64,000 nt of DNA from CAVXTT01 sp963764685 (GCA_963764685.1 CAVXTT010000017.1:124001-188000), one strand, 5' to 3'. Positions 35,037 through 44,544 are shown, numbered from the stretch's first letter. The notes: generated by a model from the letters alone, not told the origin. Made by a program: numbers and translations.

Positions 35037-37466
35037 ATGATAATAAGTTATTTAAAAATCGCCTTCAGAAACCTGTTCAGACAAAAGGGATATTCGTTTA
35101 TAAATATATTCGGATTATCGGCAGGTATTTCCGCCTGTATCTTTATATCGGGATATGTCATAAGTGAGCTTAAATATGACAAGCACCATAAAGATGCCGG
35201 CAGAATTTACAGGATAAATACACAGTTTGATTTTCCCGACCAGAAGGATAAGATAGCCAGGAACTCAATGGCATTCGGGCCGCAGTTCCTTTCCGATTAT
35301 CCTGAAGTTGAAGAATATCTCAGGATATTTTTAGGACAGAAGCAGACTGTCAGGAACGGGGAGAAGATGTTCAGCGAAACAAATATTGCATTTGCTGATT
35401 CAAATCTGCTGAGCTTCTTCGATTATAATATTATAGAAGGAGATCCTAAAACTATACTTAATGCACCCGGCTCGGTTATCATCTCCGATAAGAAAGCAGA
35501 TATTTATTTCGGAAGTGCAGCAGGAGCACTTGATCAGTTTCTCGAATTCCAGAATAAAAAATACAGGGTCACCGGTGTATTCAGAACCCCTGAAAAGGAA
35601 ACTCATCTTTATTATGATTTTTATATTTCTCTGAGTACACTCCCGAAGCCATTGGTCGAACAGGCAATGTGGGATTATATGTGGATGCTCACCTACACAT
35701 ATATTAAAGTAAAACCGAACACTACATTAAAGCAGCTGAATGAGAAACTTATTTCATTCCACAAGAACAGGGTAGAGCCCTGGCTGAAGGAAAATAATGT
35801 TCAGGGAAAGCTCATTTATCACGCCCAGCCTTTAACGGATATACATCTTGATACTGAATTTGCATTTGATGTGCCTACAAAAAGTAATCCTCTTTTTATT
35901 TCAATATTTATAATTGCAGGCATATTCATATTGATAATAGCATCTTTCAATTATGTTAACCTTGTTACCGCACGCTCTGTAAAAAGAGCAAGGGAAGTAG
36001 GTTTACGTAAAGTACTTGGTGCAGGAAGAAAACAGATCGTATATCAATTTATGGGTGAATCGACTCTTATTACTTTTATTGCATATATCGGAGGCTTTTT
36101 AATCAGTGCGATGCTGCTCAATTCATTTAATGAGCTTACAGGAAAGAACTTCACTGAGTCAACGCTGTTCAGTTCAGATATTCTGCTCCCGCTGCTGCTG
36201 GTATTTATTTTCATAACTATTCTTGCAGGAAGTTATCCTGCACTGTTTCTTTCCCGCTTTAATCCTTCGCAGGTATTAAAGATAGGAATAATACCTGTGT
36301 CGTCAGGCGGAAGGTTTAAGAACCTGCTTAATCTTTTTACTCCTGCCAATCTGAGGAAGCTTCTTATAGTCTTTCAGTTTGCCATCTCGATTATTCTGAT
36401 CATAGGCACCATCATTATTTATAATCAGTTCAATTATTTGAAAAATAAGGACCTGGGATTCAACAAAGATCAGATCCTTGTAATTGATATACCTAACGAT
36501 TCGCTTGTCTCGGGAAATCTGCAGACAATCAAGAACGAATTCTTAACCAATCCTGATATTAAACGGGTCTCGACGGTTTCGAATATACCCGGTATGCCTA
36601 CAGGCGTTCTTTATTTCAATGTTGAGCACGAAGGACAAATGGTGGACAGGTTCCTTAATTTTATTTTTATAGATGATGAATACCTGCCGATGATGGGAAT
36701 ACCGGTAGTTATGGGAAGAAACTTTTCTCAGCAGTACGGTACCGATACGTCTGCATTTGTAATCAACCAGGCGGCAGCTGATTTTCTAAGCTGGAAGGAG
36801 CCGCTGGAAAAGAAAATGGTAAACGGGCTTGGCAAGGATGGCAAGGTTATAGGTGTTGTAAAAGATTTTAATTACGCAACTCTGCACTCAGGCATTTCAC
36901 CCCTGGTAATGATGTATGCACCTGTAACGCAGGGATTCCTATTATTGAAAATATCGGCTGATGATATACAAGGCACCTTAAACTTTATTGATAAAAAATG
37001 GGGAGAACTTGTTCCATCCCATCCTGCCGATCGTTTCTTCCTGGATGATAATTTCGATAAGCTGTATCAGAAGGAAAGAAATATGCTTTCCATATTCGGT
37101 TATTTCGCGTCGCTGGCGATCATAATCTCCTGTATGGGATTATTTAGTCTTGCTTCCTTGATCGCCGAACAAAAAACAAAGGAGATCGGAATAAGAAAAA
37201 TACTCGGGGCTTCAGTACCGGGTATTGCAGGACTCCTTTCTGTGGATTTTCTTAAGCTGGTCCTGATTTCAAATATTATTGCCATCCCTGCAGCCTATTA
37301 TGGAATGACCAAATGGCTGGAGAATTTTGCATACAGGATTGATATAAGTTTCTGGTTCTTTGTAATAGCAGCAACAGGAGCTCTAATAATTGCCTCCGTA
37401 ACCGTAAGCTACCAGGCAGTAAAGGCAGCGACGGCAAATCCTGTTAAATCATTAAGATATGAATAA
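35037..37466 (+). CDS. FtsX/MacB-type ABC permease, duplicated form (2)
   Basis: This 809-residue homologue of the preceding permease has the same two-half layout: N-terminal helix (SYLKIAFRNLFRQKGYSF), periplasmic core, FtsX block (LVTARSVKRAREVGLRKVLGAG), second core, and a second FtsX block (LFSLASLIAEQKTKEIGIRKILGAS) ending ANPVKSLRYE. The start ATG at 35037 follows a GAGAAAAT stretch. Two different long permeases beside one ATPase could form a heterodimer or alternative complexes. Confidence 0.93.
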   Translation: MIISYLKIAFRNLFRQKGYSFINIFGLSAGISACIFISGYVISELKYDKHHKDAGRIYRINTQFDFPDQKDKIARNSMAFGPQFLSDYPEVEEYLRIFLGQKQTVRNGEKMFSETNIAFADSNLLSFFDYNIIEGDPKTILNAPGSVIISDKKADIYFGSAAGALDQFLEFQNKKYRVTGVFRTPEKETHLYYDFYISLSTLPKPLVEQAMWDYMWMLTYTYIKVKPNTTLKQLNEKLISFHKNRVEPWLKENNVQGKLIYHAQPLTDIHLDTEFAFDVPTKSNPLFISIFIIAGIFILIIASFNYVNLVTARSVKRAREVGLRKVLGAGRKQIVYQFMGESTLITFIAYIGGFLISAMLLNSFNELTGKNFTESTLFSSDILLPLLLVFIFITILAGSYPALFLSRFNPSQVLKIGIIPVSSGGRFKNLLNLFTPANLRKLLIVFQFAISIILIIGTIIIYNQFNYLKNKDLGFNKDQILVIDIPNDSLVSGNLQTIKNEFLTNPDIKRVSTVSNIPGMPTGVLYFNVEHEGQMVDRFLNFIFIDDEYLPMMGIPVVMGRNFSQQYGTDTSAFVINQAAADFLSWKEPLEKKMVNGLGKDGKVIGVVKDFNYATLHSGISPLVMMYAPVTQGFLLLKISADDIQGTLNFIDKKWGELVPSHPADRFFLDDNFDKLYQKERNMLSIFGYFASLAIIISCMGLFSLASLIAEQKTKEIGIRKILGASVPGIAGLLSVDFLKLVLISNIIAIPAAYYGMTKWLENFAYRIDISFWFFVIAATGALIIASVTVSYQAVKAATANPVKSLRYE

Positions 37467-37510
37467 CGCTGACGGGTTAGAATTAAACCATAAATTTTGA
37501 AAGGTTAAAT

Positions 37511-37804
37511 ATGAGCGATCTATACATACCCCTGCCGAGATTCGGAGATCATCAGGTAGCAGATGTTGAAATTACAATAAACGGCAAGAAGAAGCGTTAC
37601 CACTACCGCGTGGAAGCATTTCCCTGGGGAACCGAAGATCAGAAGAACGGGAAGGGAAATGGGATTGTTGAAACAGAGCTGAAAATACTCCGTCTGAAAA
37701 GTATGATCGATACATATGACAAAGAATGGGAGCTTATACAGATCTATAACCCGGGTCCTGAATCAAAACATATACACGTGTTATTCAGGCAGAGGCTTAA
37801 ATAG
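37511..37804 (+). CDS. Small conserved-looking cytoplasmic protein, unknown function
   Basis: The product has 97 residues and no signal peptide or membrane segment. The sequence is beta-rich at first (DVEITINGKKKRYHYRVEAFPW), then helical (GIVETELKILRLKSMIDTY), ending in strands (LIQIYNPGPESKHIHVLFRQR). I do not recognise a family. It follows the last permease by 44 bases and has an AAAGGTTAAAT stretch before its ATG, so it may be the last gene of the efflux operon. A tandem repeat begins 4 bases after its stop. Confidence 0.65.
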   Translation: MSDLYIPLPRFGDHQVADVEITINGKKKRYHYRVEAFPWGTEDQKNGKGNGIVETELKILRLKSMIDTYDKEWELIQIYNPGPESKHIHVLFRQRLK

Positions 37805-37807
37805 TGC

Positions 37808-37970
37808 GATGGTACGATGGTACGATGGTACGATGGTACGATGGTACGATGGTTCGATGGTACGATGGTTCGATGGTACGATAGTAAAATTTGCAGTGTG
37901 GATGATGGATGGCGAATTATTCATCCACTAATCAACTAATCAACCAATCAACTATTCAACTATTCCCCTA
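37808..37970. repeat. 8-base tandem repeat array after an unknown gene
   Basis: Nine consecutive units of GATGGTAC (two with GATGGTTC) span 37808-37879, followed by a decayed unit. A second simple repeat built on CAACTAAT/CAACCAAT/CAACTATT follows at about 37927-37968. The first unit is the same as that after the pirin gene 15 kb away. No gene is credible in 37805-38025. Confidence 0.85.
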
Positions 37971-38025
37971 TTTTCAATTTATATTATAGAGCGGTAAATT
38001 AAACCAATCAAATAAAAATGATTTC

Positions 38026-38799
38026 GTGTTAAAGAATTTCCTTCAAAAAACCGGCAGGTCGGCATTATCTTTCTTTGAGGAGTTTGGACAGGTTTCCCGG
38101 CTCTTCTGGGGGATTATAAAAAACTTTACTACAATACCCCGAAGCAGGAAAATAATATTTTATCAGATGGAGCATATCGGTGTTAATTCTCTTCCACTGG
38201 TAATGATCATTGCGGTTTTTACAGGTGCGGTTGCTGCCTGGCAGGCAGCCTACCAATTAAAAGGGATTGCCCCACTGTCTTTTTTAGGAGGAGCAACAAG
38301 CCGTGCCATTGTAACTGAACTTGGTCCTGTACTTACAGGAATTGTTATTGCCGGAAGAGTAGGCGCCTCAATTGCTGCCGAGCTCGGCACAATGAAAGTA
38401 ACTGAGCAGATAGATGCACTGGAAGTAATGGCAATTAGTCCCGTTCGTTATCTTGCAATGCCAAGATTCCTCGCAGCTGTTACAATGCTTCCCATACTGG
38501 TTATTTTTGCCAATACTATCGCAATAGCGGGAGCATTTATCGTGTCCAATTATTTTTTAGGGGTTTCCTTCTCTGTTTTTTTCCAGTCGGTAAAACGCTT
38601 CTTTGATTTTTCCGATCTGATAGCAGGGCTAATCAAAACAATTTTCTTCGGCGGGGTTACATCCCTCCTCGGCTGTCATATAGGATTCAAAACAGAGGGG
38701 GGAGCTGAGGGTGTTGGACTCTCCACGATAAGGTCATTTGTCCTTTCCGCTGCCCTGATCCTCATCCTGGATTATCTGTTGTGGATGCTTCTTTTTTAG
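38026..38799 (+). CDS. MlaE-family ABC permease (orphan)
   Basis: This is a 257-residue integral membrane protein of the MlaE/DUF140 family. It carries the conserved core TELGPVLTGIVIAGRVGASIAAELGTMKVTEQIDALEVM in its middle, here seen as GPVLTGIVIAGRVGASIAAE and EQIDALEVMAISPVRYLAMPR, plus five or so hydrophobic segments. The family moves phospholipids between the membranes with an MlaF ATPase and an MlaD substrate-binding protein; neither is adjacent here. The first codon is GTG at 38026; an upstream ATG at 38018 is closed by a stop. Confidence 0.9.
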   Translation: MLKNFLQKTGRSALSFFEEFGQVSRLFWGIIKNFTTIPRSRKIIFYQMEHIGVNSLPLVMIIAVFTGAVAAWQAAYQLKGIAPLSFLGGATSRAIVTELGPVLTGIVIAGRVGASIAAELGTMKVTEQIDALEVMAISPVRYLAMPRFLAAVTMLPILVIFANTIAIAGAFIVSNYFLGVSFSVFFQSVKRFFDFSDLIAGLIKTIFFGGVTSLLGCHIGFKTEGGAEGVGLSTIRSFVLSAALILILDYLLWMLLF

Positions 38800-39237
38800 C
38801 AGTTTCTCCCCCAGGATTATCCCCTTCAGTACTTCAATATTTTAAGAAATAATTTTACAAAACCGCGCAGGTTCCGGTGTCTGATTTATAAGTTAAAACA
38901 GGGATTTTTGAAAAGTGCTTATTTTAATGATTCTGGAGAGGTCCTGTCCAATAAAAGAATTTCTGTATCAACTTGAGAAACTTTTAGCTCTCCTTCCTTG
39001 TAAAACCCATACTATTTTCAAGGGTTCCCTCTGGTACGACATTGGCACTACCCCCGGTAAAAAATAGGTAAACAAAAATGACAAGAATTTCAATGCTGGT
39101 GCTGCTCGTTTTATCCTTTATTTTATTAGTGAGCGGCTAATTATCAGCAAAATTTTCACTGCATCCATCAGATAGGCCGGATATGATGGAGCGCAGTTGT
39201 TCTTCAAATCACTACTCAGGACAATGAGAGGTATTTG
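38800..39237. other. Spacer with possible hydrophobic mini-ORF
   Basis: About 435 bases lie here without a credible gene. A very short frame at about 39079-39141 encodes MTRISMLVLLVLSFILLVSG, hydrophobic throughout, but it has no Shine-Dalgarno site, so I do not call it. No repeat or terminator was recognised. Confidence 0.4.
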
Positions 39238-39666
39238 ATGACTAAATCGCTATCCGTGAAAAATGATTACGATTATATTCTAAATGATATTAGGAGAGAC
39301 TCTAAAATGGAAGTTAGCTTTGTGGAACACGAAACATTCTTACTTTATATATCGATTTTCGTTCTATTCTGTTTATGTTGTATGCTCGCAGTTGTATCTG
39401 CACAACTGTACGATTATATTGACCGCCTGGTAAAGGAACGGGATGAACTGCTGAAACTTCTCGGAAGAATAAAACCCAGAGAAGCAGCTGTTCTAGATAA
39501 GAACGCTTTAATAGCAAATATCGCTCAGAAAAGAGTAACAGATATTAAGGAAGCATCCTTAAGATTAAATGAAGAAGTTGCTAAAAGAAAGGATGCGATA
39601 ATTCCTGTCCTCAGAAATGCAAGACAGAGAAAAATATTTATTCAAAAAGTACTGGATCTGGAATAG
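39238..39666 (+). CDS. Unknown membrane-anchored coiled-coil protein
   Basis: The product has 142 residues from the ATG at 39238 (a TTG one codon earlier is less likely); GAGAGG lies upstream. One transmembrane helix lies near residues 36-60 (TFLLYISIFVLFCLCCMLAVV). It is followed by a long charged helix likely to form a coiled coil (DRLVKERDELLKLLGRIK, KEASLRLNEEVAKRKD). No family is recognised. It converges on the antiporter gene, which ends 15 bases beyond it on the other strand. Confidence 0.6.
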   Translation: MTKSLSVKNDYDYILNDIRRDSKMEVSFVEHETFLLYISIFVLFCLCCMLAVVSAQLYDYIDRLVKERDELLKLLGRIKPREAAVLDKNALIANIAQKRVTDIKEASLRLNEEVAKRKDAIIPVLRNARQRKIFIQKVLDLE

Positions 39667-39681
39667 CTGAATGGACTTTTA

Positions 39682-41352
39682 CTATAGTACTTTTAAGCCT
39701 TTGAAAAATTCATCTTCGTTTTTAATGTTCATAAGTGATTCTATGCGGGCTTTATCTCCGAATTTTTTAACGATCTCGGACAGGAGCTGAAGCTGAAGTT
39801 CATTCTTGCTTTCAGGGGTAAGTAAAAGAAAAACTATTTTTGACGGAAGTCCGTCGGCGGACTCAAAATCAAGCCCGTTATGGCTGTAAGCTGCAGCTAT
39901 AACGGGTTGTGTATTTCTTACCCTGGCGTGCGGGATTGCAAGATAATTTGCCAACCCAGTGCTTAAAGTATCCTCCCTTTGATATACTTTTTCAGCTATT
40001 TCTTTTTCAGGAAGCCTAACCTCTCCCGCAGCTTTTTTTATTAGTTCATCCATAAGCTGCTTCTTGGTTTTTGCATTCGAAAAGAAAAATAATCTCCTGC
40101 TCAATAATGCATCCAGATTTGTCTTATCTCCTTTTTTAAGAAAATAATTCATTAGCGGGGCACTGGCCATCGAGGTTATCAATGCCATAAGAACAAGAGC
40201 AACAAACACGCTTTCATTTATTAAACCGAATTCCAATGCGAGAATTCCCAGAATAATTTCCATTGCACCTCTTGAGTTCATTCCGAAGCCTACCGCAATA
40301 GCCTCATTTTTGTTCATTCCTGAAATGTAAGCTCCATAACCACAGCCGATAACTTTTCCGGTAAAAGCGAGGGTAATAACAATAAGGGTAAGCAGAGGAT
40401 CGAAGTTTGTTATAAAATTAACTCTCAAACCTATGGTAGCGAAAAAGAGGGGCGCAAAAATATTTGTTACGAACTGCTGAATGAGTTCTCTTGTCCTTTC
40501 TTTCAAGTGGACAGAATCTCCGACTGCAATACCGACAATGAATGCTCCGAAAATTGCGTGTATGCCAATGTATTCGGTAAATGCGGCTCCCAATAGTCCA
40601 GCTATTATAATAAAATTTAATACCGCCCCCGGGAAAGATAATTTTTCCTGTATCCAGGGGAGTATTTTGTTAAAAAGTTTTCTCCCTGCAAGAAGAACAA
40701 TAACTACAAATGCAAGGGTTATAAGAACTGTAGAACCAAATCCCAGACCCTGGTTATTCCCCCCAATCATTCCCAGAATAACGGAGAATATCAGCCATCC
40801 GGCAAGGTCGTTCAGCATTGCGGAGGAAATAATAATAAACCCTATCTCTGTTTTAAAGATGTTCAGATCCATTAGCGTTTTTGCAATTACCGGCAGTGCA
40901 GAAATTGAAAGTGCCGTACCCATAAAAAGTGCAAATACAAAACGGGTATTTTCTTCACGGACTCCCATCAAATGGGGAAGGAAATATGATACTGAAAATC
41001 CTAATGCGAATGGCACTACAATTCCGAAAAGACTTGTAGCGACAGCTTTTTTCCTTTGCCTTAATACGGTTGAGAGATCGACTTCTAAACCCGAGACCAG
41101 CAGAAGCAGAATAACGGCAATGGAGGTGATGCCCTGCAGCGCAACCGCCAGCTCTCCTTCGGCAGGAAAAAGTGTTTGAAATGAAGATGGAGATATCATT
41201 CCGAAAACAGTGGGGCCTAAAATTATTCCGGCTAAAATCTCTCCGATCACAGCAGGCTGTTTTATTTTATTGAATAATTCACCGAACAGCTTTGCAGCTA
41301 ATAAGAGAATGCTGATACTAAGAATGAAAATAGTTATCTGCCCGTAATCCAT
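39682..41352 (-). CDS. Kef-type cation/proton antiporter fused to PTS EIIA domain
   Basis: The 556-residue protein has a membrane domain of about 12 helices (residues 1-400) of the monovalent cation:proton antiporter-2 family (GEILAGIILGPTVFG, SISALPVIAKTLMDL, HAIFGAFIVGIAVG, SRGAMEIILGILA). The C-terminal domain is of the fructose/mannitol EIIA type, with the phospho-acceptor-like His475 in LAIPHARV. The EIIA part may gate transport in response to phosphorylation or nitrogen-PTS-like signals; no PTS enzyme genes are in the window. It overlaps the upstream universal stress protein gene as TGATG, so the two are co-translated. Confidence 0.9.
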   Translation of the reverse strand: MDYGQITIFILSISILLLAAKLFGELFNKIKQPAVIGEILAGIILGPTVFGMISPSSFQTLFPAEGELAVALQGITSIAVILLLLVSGLEVDLSTVLRQRKKAVATSLFGIVVPFALGFSVSYFLPHLMGVREENTRFVFALFMGTALSISALPVIAKTLMDLNIFKTEIGFIIISSAMLNDLAGWLIFSVILGMIGGNNQGLGFGSTVLITLAFVVIVLLAGRKLFNKILPWIQEKLSFPGAVLNFIIIAGLLGAAFTEYIGIHAIFGAFIVGIAVGDSVHLKERTRELIQQFVTNIFAPLFFATIGLRVNFITNFDPLLTLIVITLAFTGKVIGCGYGAYISGMNKNEAIAVGFGMNSRGAMEIILGILALEFGLINESVFVALVLMALITSMASAPLMNYFLKKGDKTNLDALLSRRLFFFSNAKTKKQLMDELIKKAAGEVRLPEKEIAEKVYQREDTLSTGLANYLAIPHARVRNTQPVIAAAYSHNGLDFESADGLPSKIVFLLLTPESKNELQLQLLSEIVKKFGDKARIESLMNIKNEDEFFKGLKVL

Positions 41353-42197
41353 CAGGGCTGCCTGACTATTAATAGATTAGAAGGGAGGGTCTGGATTGAG
41401 TATTCTATTTCGTGAGGAAATAATTTGTCCCATAACCTCAGTTTCCGTACAGGTGCAGTAACCGAAAAAATATCCGCTTTATTAATTTTTGCATAATTTC
41501 CTGCCTCCCATCCCTCTTTACCGTAAAGGACTTCCGACCTGACGGGCAACCCTTTAAGGTTAAGTTCTTTCAGGAATAAACGCATTTTTTCTTCCTCTTC
41601 AATTTGCCAGGACTCCTTACTGCTTTCAACATCGTCAAGTGAACCTGTTTCCTGTACTATTGCTGCAAGTCCCGGAATATGGTAATCACGTATGACAACA
41701 AAATCTTCAGCATTTTCCAACCGGGCAAAGTCAAAAGTTTTCCTTACCGTGTTTTCGCTTTCATAAGAAAAATCTGTTGATACAACAAACTTCTTAAAGC
41801 TTGAAGGTTTTTCAGAGGGGGATGTTAATATCAAAACAGATGAGTGGGAATCCCTCATAAGTTTTCTTGCTACGGAGCCGATATAATATTTAAGCAGGCT
41901 TTCTTTTTCCAAAGCACCCGCCACAAGAAGATCAACATTCTGCTCCTTTGCTATCCTGATAATTGCTGAAGCGGGATCACCTGAACTCCAGGAAACGGAG
42001 GATTCAAATTCCTCCAATCCTGCAGATTTTATCGTTTCACCCAGTAGTTTTTCGCTGTCGGCATCTTTATCTCCGATGTGGATTAAGCAAAGCTCTGCAT
42101 TAAACAGCTCTTTTAATCTTTTTACCTCGTTAAGGAGTGCCTTTCCGGTAGGTGAGAATGTTATAGCCAGACCTAATTTTCTGAATACCCGTTCCAT
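41352..42197 (-). CDS. Double-domain universal stress protein
   Basis: This 281-residue protein has two UspA-like domains. The first (1-150) retains the nucleotide-binding-type pattern in the form GSVARKLMRDSHSSVLIL; the second (150-281) is more diverged, ending LPSNLLIVRQP. Such proteins bind ATP/AMP and often regulate a neighbouring transporter. Here it sits directly upstream of, and overlaps, the Kef-type antiporter gene, so a regulatory partnership is likely. A plain promoter may lie in 42198-42405, but none was identified. Confidence 0.85.
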   Translation of the reverse strand: MERVFRKLGLAITFSPTGKALLNEVKRLKELFNAELCLIHIGDKDADSEKLLGETIKSAGLEEFESSVSWSSGDPASAIIRIAKEQNVDLLVAGALEKESLLKYYIGSVARKLMRDSHSSVLILTSPSEKPSSFKKFVVSTDFSYESENTVRKTFDFARLENAEDFVVIRDYHIPGLAAIVQETGSLDDVESSKESWQIEEEEKMRLFLKELNLKGLPVRSEVLYGKEGWEAGNYAKINKADIFSVTAPVRKLRLWDKLFPHEIEYSIQTLPSNLLIVRQP

Positions 42198-42405
42198 AAT
42201 TGAAATCTATGATATTTTGAGAATCATACGTAAAATACAATTATTCCAAAGATTTTCAACCTGTGCGGATGGTAACTCCGGAATGACAGATACGGATATT
42301 ATCAAAAAAAATATGTTCCTTTGTCTAAAATATTTTGGACGAATTTTAGAATTAATATTATTATATTTCGCTACACTAATTTGATGAAAGGAACGGGGGC
42401 CTCGT

Positions 42406-43491
42406 ATGGATAAAATCAACTATCAGCTTAAAAAAACAGGTAATGTCAGACTACCGGAGAATCTCGGGTTCGGTGTATATTTTACAACGCACGCCTTTGA
42501 AATGGACTACAATCCTGAAACAGGATGGCATAATGCTTCAATCAAGCCTATTGAAAATCTTTCAATGCATCCGGCAACGATGTTTATCCACTACGGCCAG
42601 GCAATATTTGAAGGACTTAAAGCTTTTAAGACCATAGAGGGAGAAGCTGTAATATTCCGTCCTGAAAAACATCTGCAGCGTTTGAATAATTCTGCAAAAC
42701 GTTTATGTATGCCCACTGTCGATATTCCTTTTGTGCTGAATGCACTTACAGAACTTGTATCTATTGATAAAGACTGGATACCTGTAAAAAATGGTGAAGC
42801 TCTTTATATACGTCCTTTTATGTACGGCAGCGATCCTGTTCTCGGTGTGAGACCTTCCGGTAATTATAAGTTAATAATTATTTTATCCCCCGTTGGGGCA
42901 TATTACCCGGAAGGATTTAAACCTGTAAAGATTTTAGCCCAGGACAAATATGTGCGTGCAGTAAGAAAAGGAATTGGCGAATGTAAAACTCCAGCTAATT
43001 ATGCTGCGAGTCTGCTGGCAGCTGAAGAAGCACGCCGTCAGGGATTTACACAGGTGCTCTGGCTTGATGGATTGGAGCAGAAATATATTGAAGAAGTCGG
43101 CACAATGAATATTTTTGTACGCTTTAAAAATGAAGTAGCAACTCCAAAACTTACAGGAAGTATTCTGCCGGGAGTTACAAGAGACTCTGTTATTCAGATC
43201 CTGAAGGACTGGGAAATGAATGTAACCGAACGCCTGGTTGCTATTGAAGAAGTTGTGAGTGAATATAAAAAAGGTAATGTGCTAGGGGTTTTCGGTACCG
43301 GTACTGCTGCGATAATTTCCCCTGTAGGCTGGTTAAAATATAAAGACTTCGATATGTCCTTCAGCAGTGATAATACCGGAGATCTGGCACTTAAACTTTT
43401 TGAAAAGCTGACCTCTATTCATTATGGCAGGTCTGAGGATAAATACAACTGGCTGATGTATGCCGAAAAAAAAGGGGTTGAGACCGCTTGA
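42406..43491 (+). CDS. ilvE: Branched-chain amino acid aminotransferase
   Basis: This fold-type IV PLP enzyme of 361 residues interconverts Leu, Ile and Val with their 2-oxo acids. Visible features: YGQAIFEGLKAFKT near residues 63-76, RPEKHLQRLNNSAKRLCMP (85-103), the PLP-binding Lys194 (GECKTPANYAASLLAAEEA), EEVGTMNIFV and FGTGTAAIISPVG. Its length and these blocks match the larger, eukaryotic-like BCAT II group. Its stop overlaps the TTG start of the alkaline phosphatase gene, though the functions are unrelated. Confidence 0.92.
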   Translation: MDKINYQLKKTGNVRLPENLGFGVYFTTHAFEMDYNPETGWHNASIKPIENLSMHPATMFIHYGQAIFEGLKAFKTIEGEAVIFRPEKHLQRLNNSAKRLCMPTVDIPFVLNALTELVSIDKDWIPVKNGEALYIRPFMYGSDPVLGVRPSGNYKLIIILSPVGAYYPEGFKPVKILAQDKYVRAVRKGIGECKTPANYAASLLAAEEARRQGFTQVLWLDGLEQKYIEEVGTMNIFVRFKNEVATPKLTGSILPGVTRDSVIQILKDWEMNVTERLVAIEEVVSEYKKGNVLGVFGTGTAAIISPVGWLKYKDFDMSFSSDNTGDLALKLFEKLTSIHYGRSEDKYNWLMYAEKKGVETA

Positions 43492-44544
43492 ACCTGCTGA
43501 AGAAATTCAGCTGTTTTTTCCTGGTCCTAAATACTCTTTTATTTTCACAGAATCAGACCCCTAAAAATATCATCATAATGATCGGTGACGGTATGGGGCT
43601 TAGTACAATCAGCGCATCTGTCCTTTCTGATAAGAATTCTCCTTTCAGAAAATTTACCACAACGGGATTCTCAATAACAACAGCGGCCGATAAACTTATA
43701 ACCGATTCTGCTGCTGGAGCAACCGCAATTTCCACAGGGACAAAAACAAACAACGGCTTTGTCTGTATGTCCCCCGACAGCATAAGATTAAAAACAATTT
43801 TTGAAGAGGCAGAGGAGAAAGGCAAATCAACAGGAATTGTTGTAACCTGTTCGGTTACCCACGCGACTCCCGCCTGCTTCTATGCGCACGTAATCTCAAG
43901 GGATTATGAAGTGGAGATAGCAAATCAGCTTCTTCATACAGGTACGGATGTAGTTATCGGCGCGGGCAGAAAATTCTTTTCTGAATGGGACCATACTAAG
44001 GATGCAGCTTACCGACTCGGGCTTCAGTGTGTATACGGATGTAAATTCTTTCCTGAACAAAACTCCGAATAAGAAAATATTTGCCCTTCTTGATGATGAG
44101 ACACTGCCCCAGGCATCAAAAAGAAACTACAGACTCTCACAACTAGTTGGAAAAGCTCTTGAGGCGCTTTCACAGGATAATGATGGTTTTGTTCTTATGG
44201 TGGAAGGCTCCCAGATCGATTGGGGGGCTCACGATAAAATAGAAAAGTATATGCTCGGTGAGCTTAAGGATTTCGAGACTGCAATCGATACAGTTCTGGA
44301 TTTTGCTGCACGGGATAAGAATACGCTTGTCCTTATAACCGCCGACCACGAGACCGGGGGAGTATCTATCACCAGGGGACAAAAGGACGGCAGTGATATG
44401 AAGATCGAATTCTCAACTGTCGGGCATACTCCTGTAATGGTGGGTATCTTTGCCAAAGGCCCCGGCGAAGAACTATTTAATGGTATCCAGCAGAACAACG
44501 AGATCGGCAGGAAACTTTTCACCCTTCTAAAGAAAAAGAAATGA
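43488..44544 (+). pseudogene. Alkaline phosphatase, one frame break
   Basis: Two frames join into one periplasmic alkaline phosphatase of about 350 residues. The first gives a signal peptide (FFLVLNTLLFSQ), the metal site MIGDGMG (31-37) and the phospho-Ser74 in TDSAAGATA, and ends off-frame after EWDHTKDAAYRL. The second picks up at about 43990-44010 with LTDSGFSVYTDVNSF and continues through VEGSQIDWGAHD and ITADHETGG to the stop at 44544. All active-site blocks remain, so a one-base sequencing error is as likely as inactivation. The start is TTG at 43488, overlapping the ilvE stop as TTGA. Confidence 0.82.

Noticed and set aside
37716..37931. Open frame with repeated MVRWYDG peptide
   Set aside because: It arises from translation of the GATGGTAC microsatellite and has no start signal.
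39079..39141. 20-residue hydrophobic frame
   Set aside because: No ribosome site and too short to be distinguished from chance.
40481..41179. Long plus-strand open frame of 232 codons opposite the antiporter
   Set aside because: It is the shadow of a clear antiporter gene with conserved domains on the other strand.
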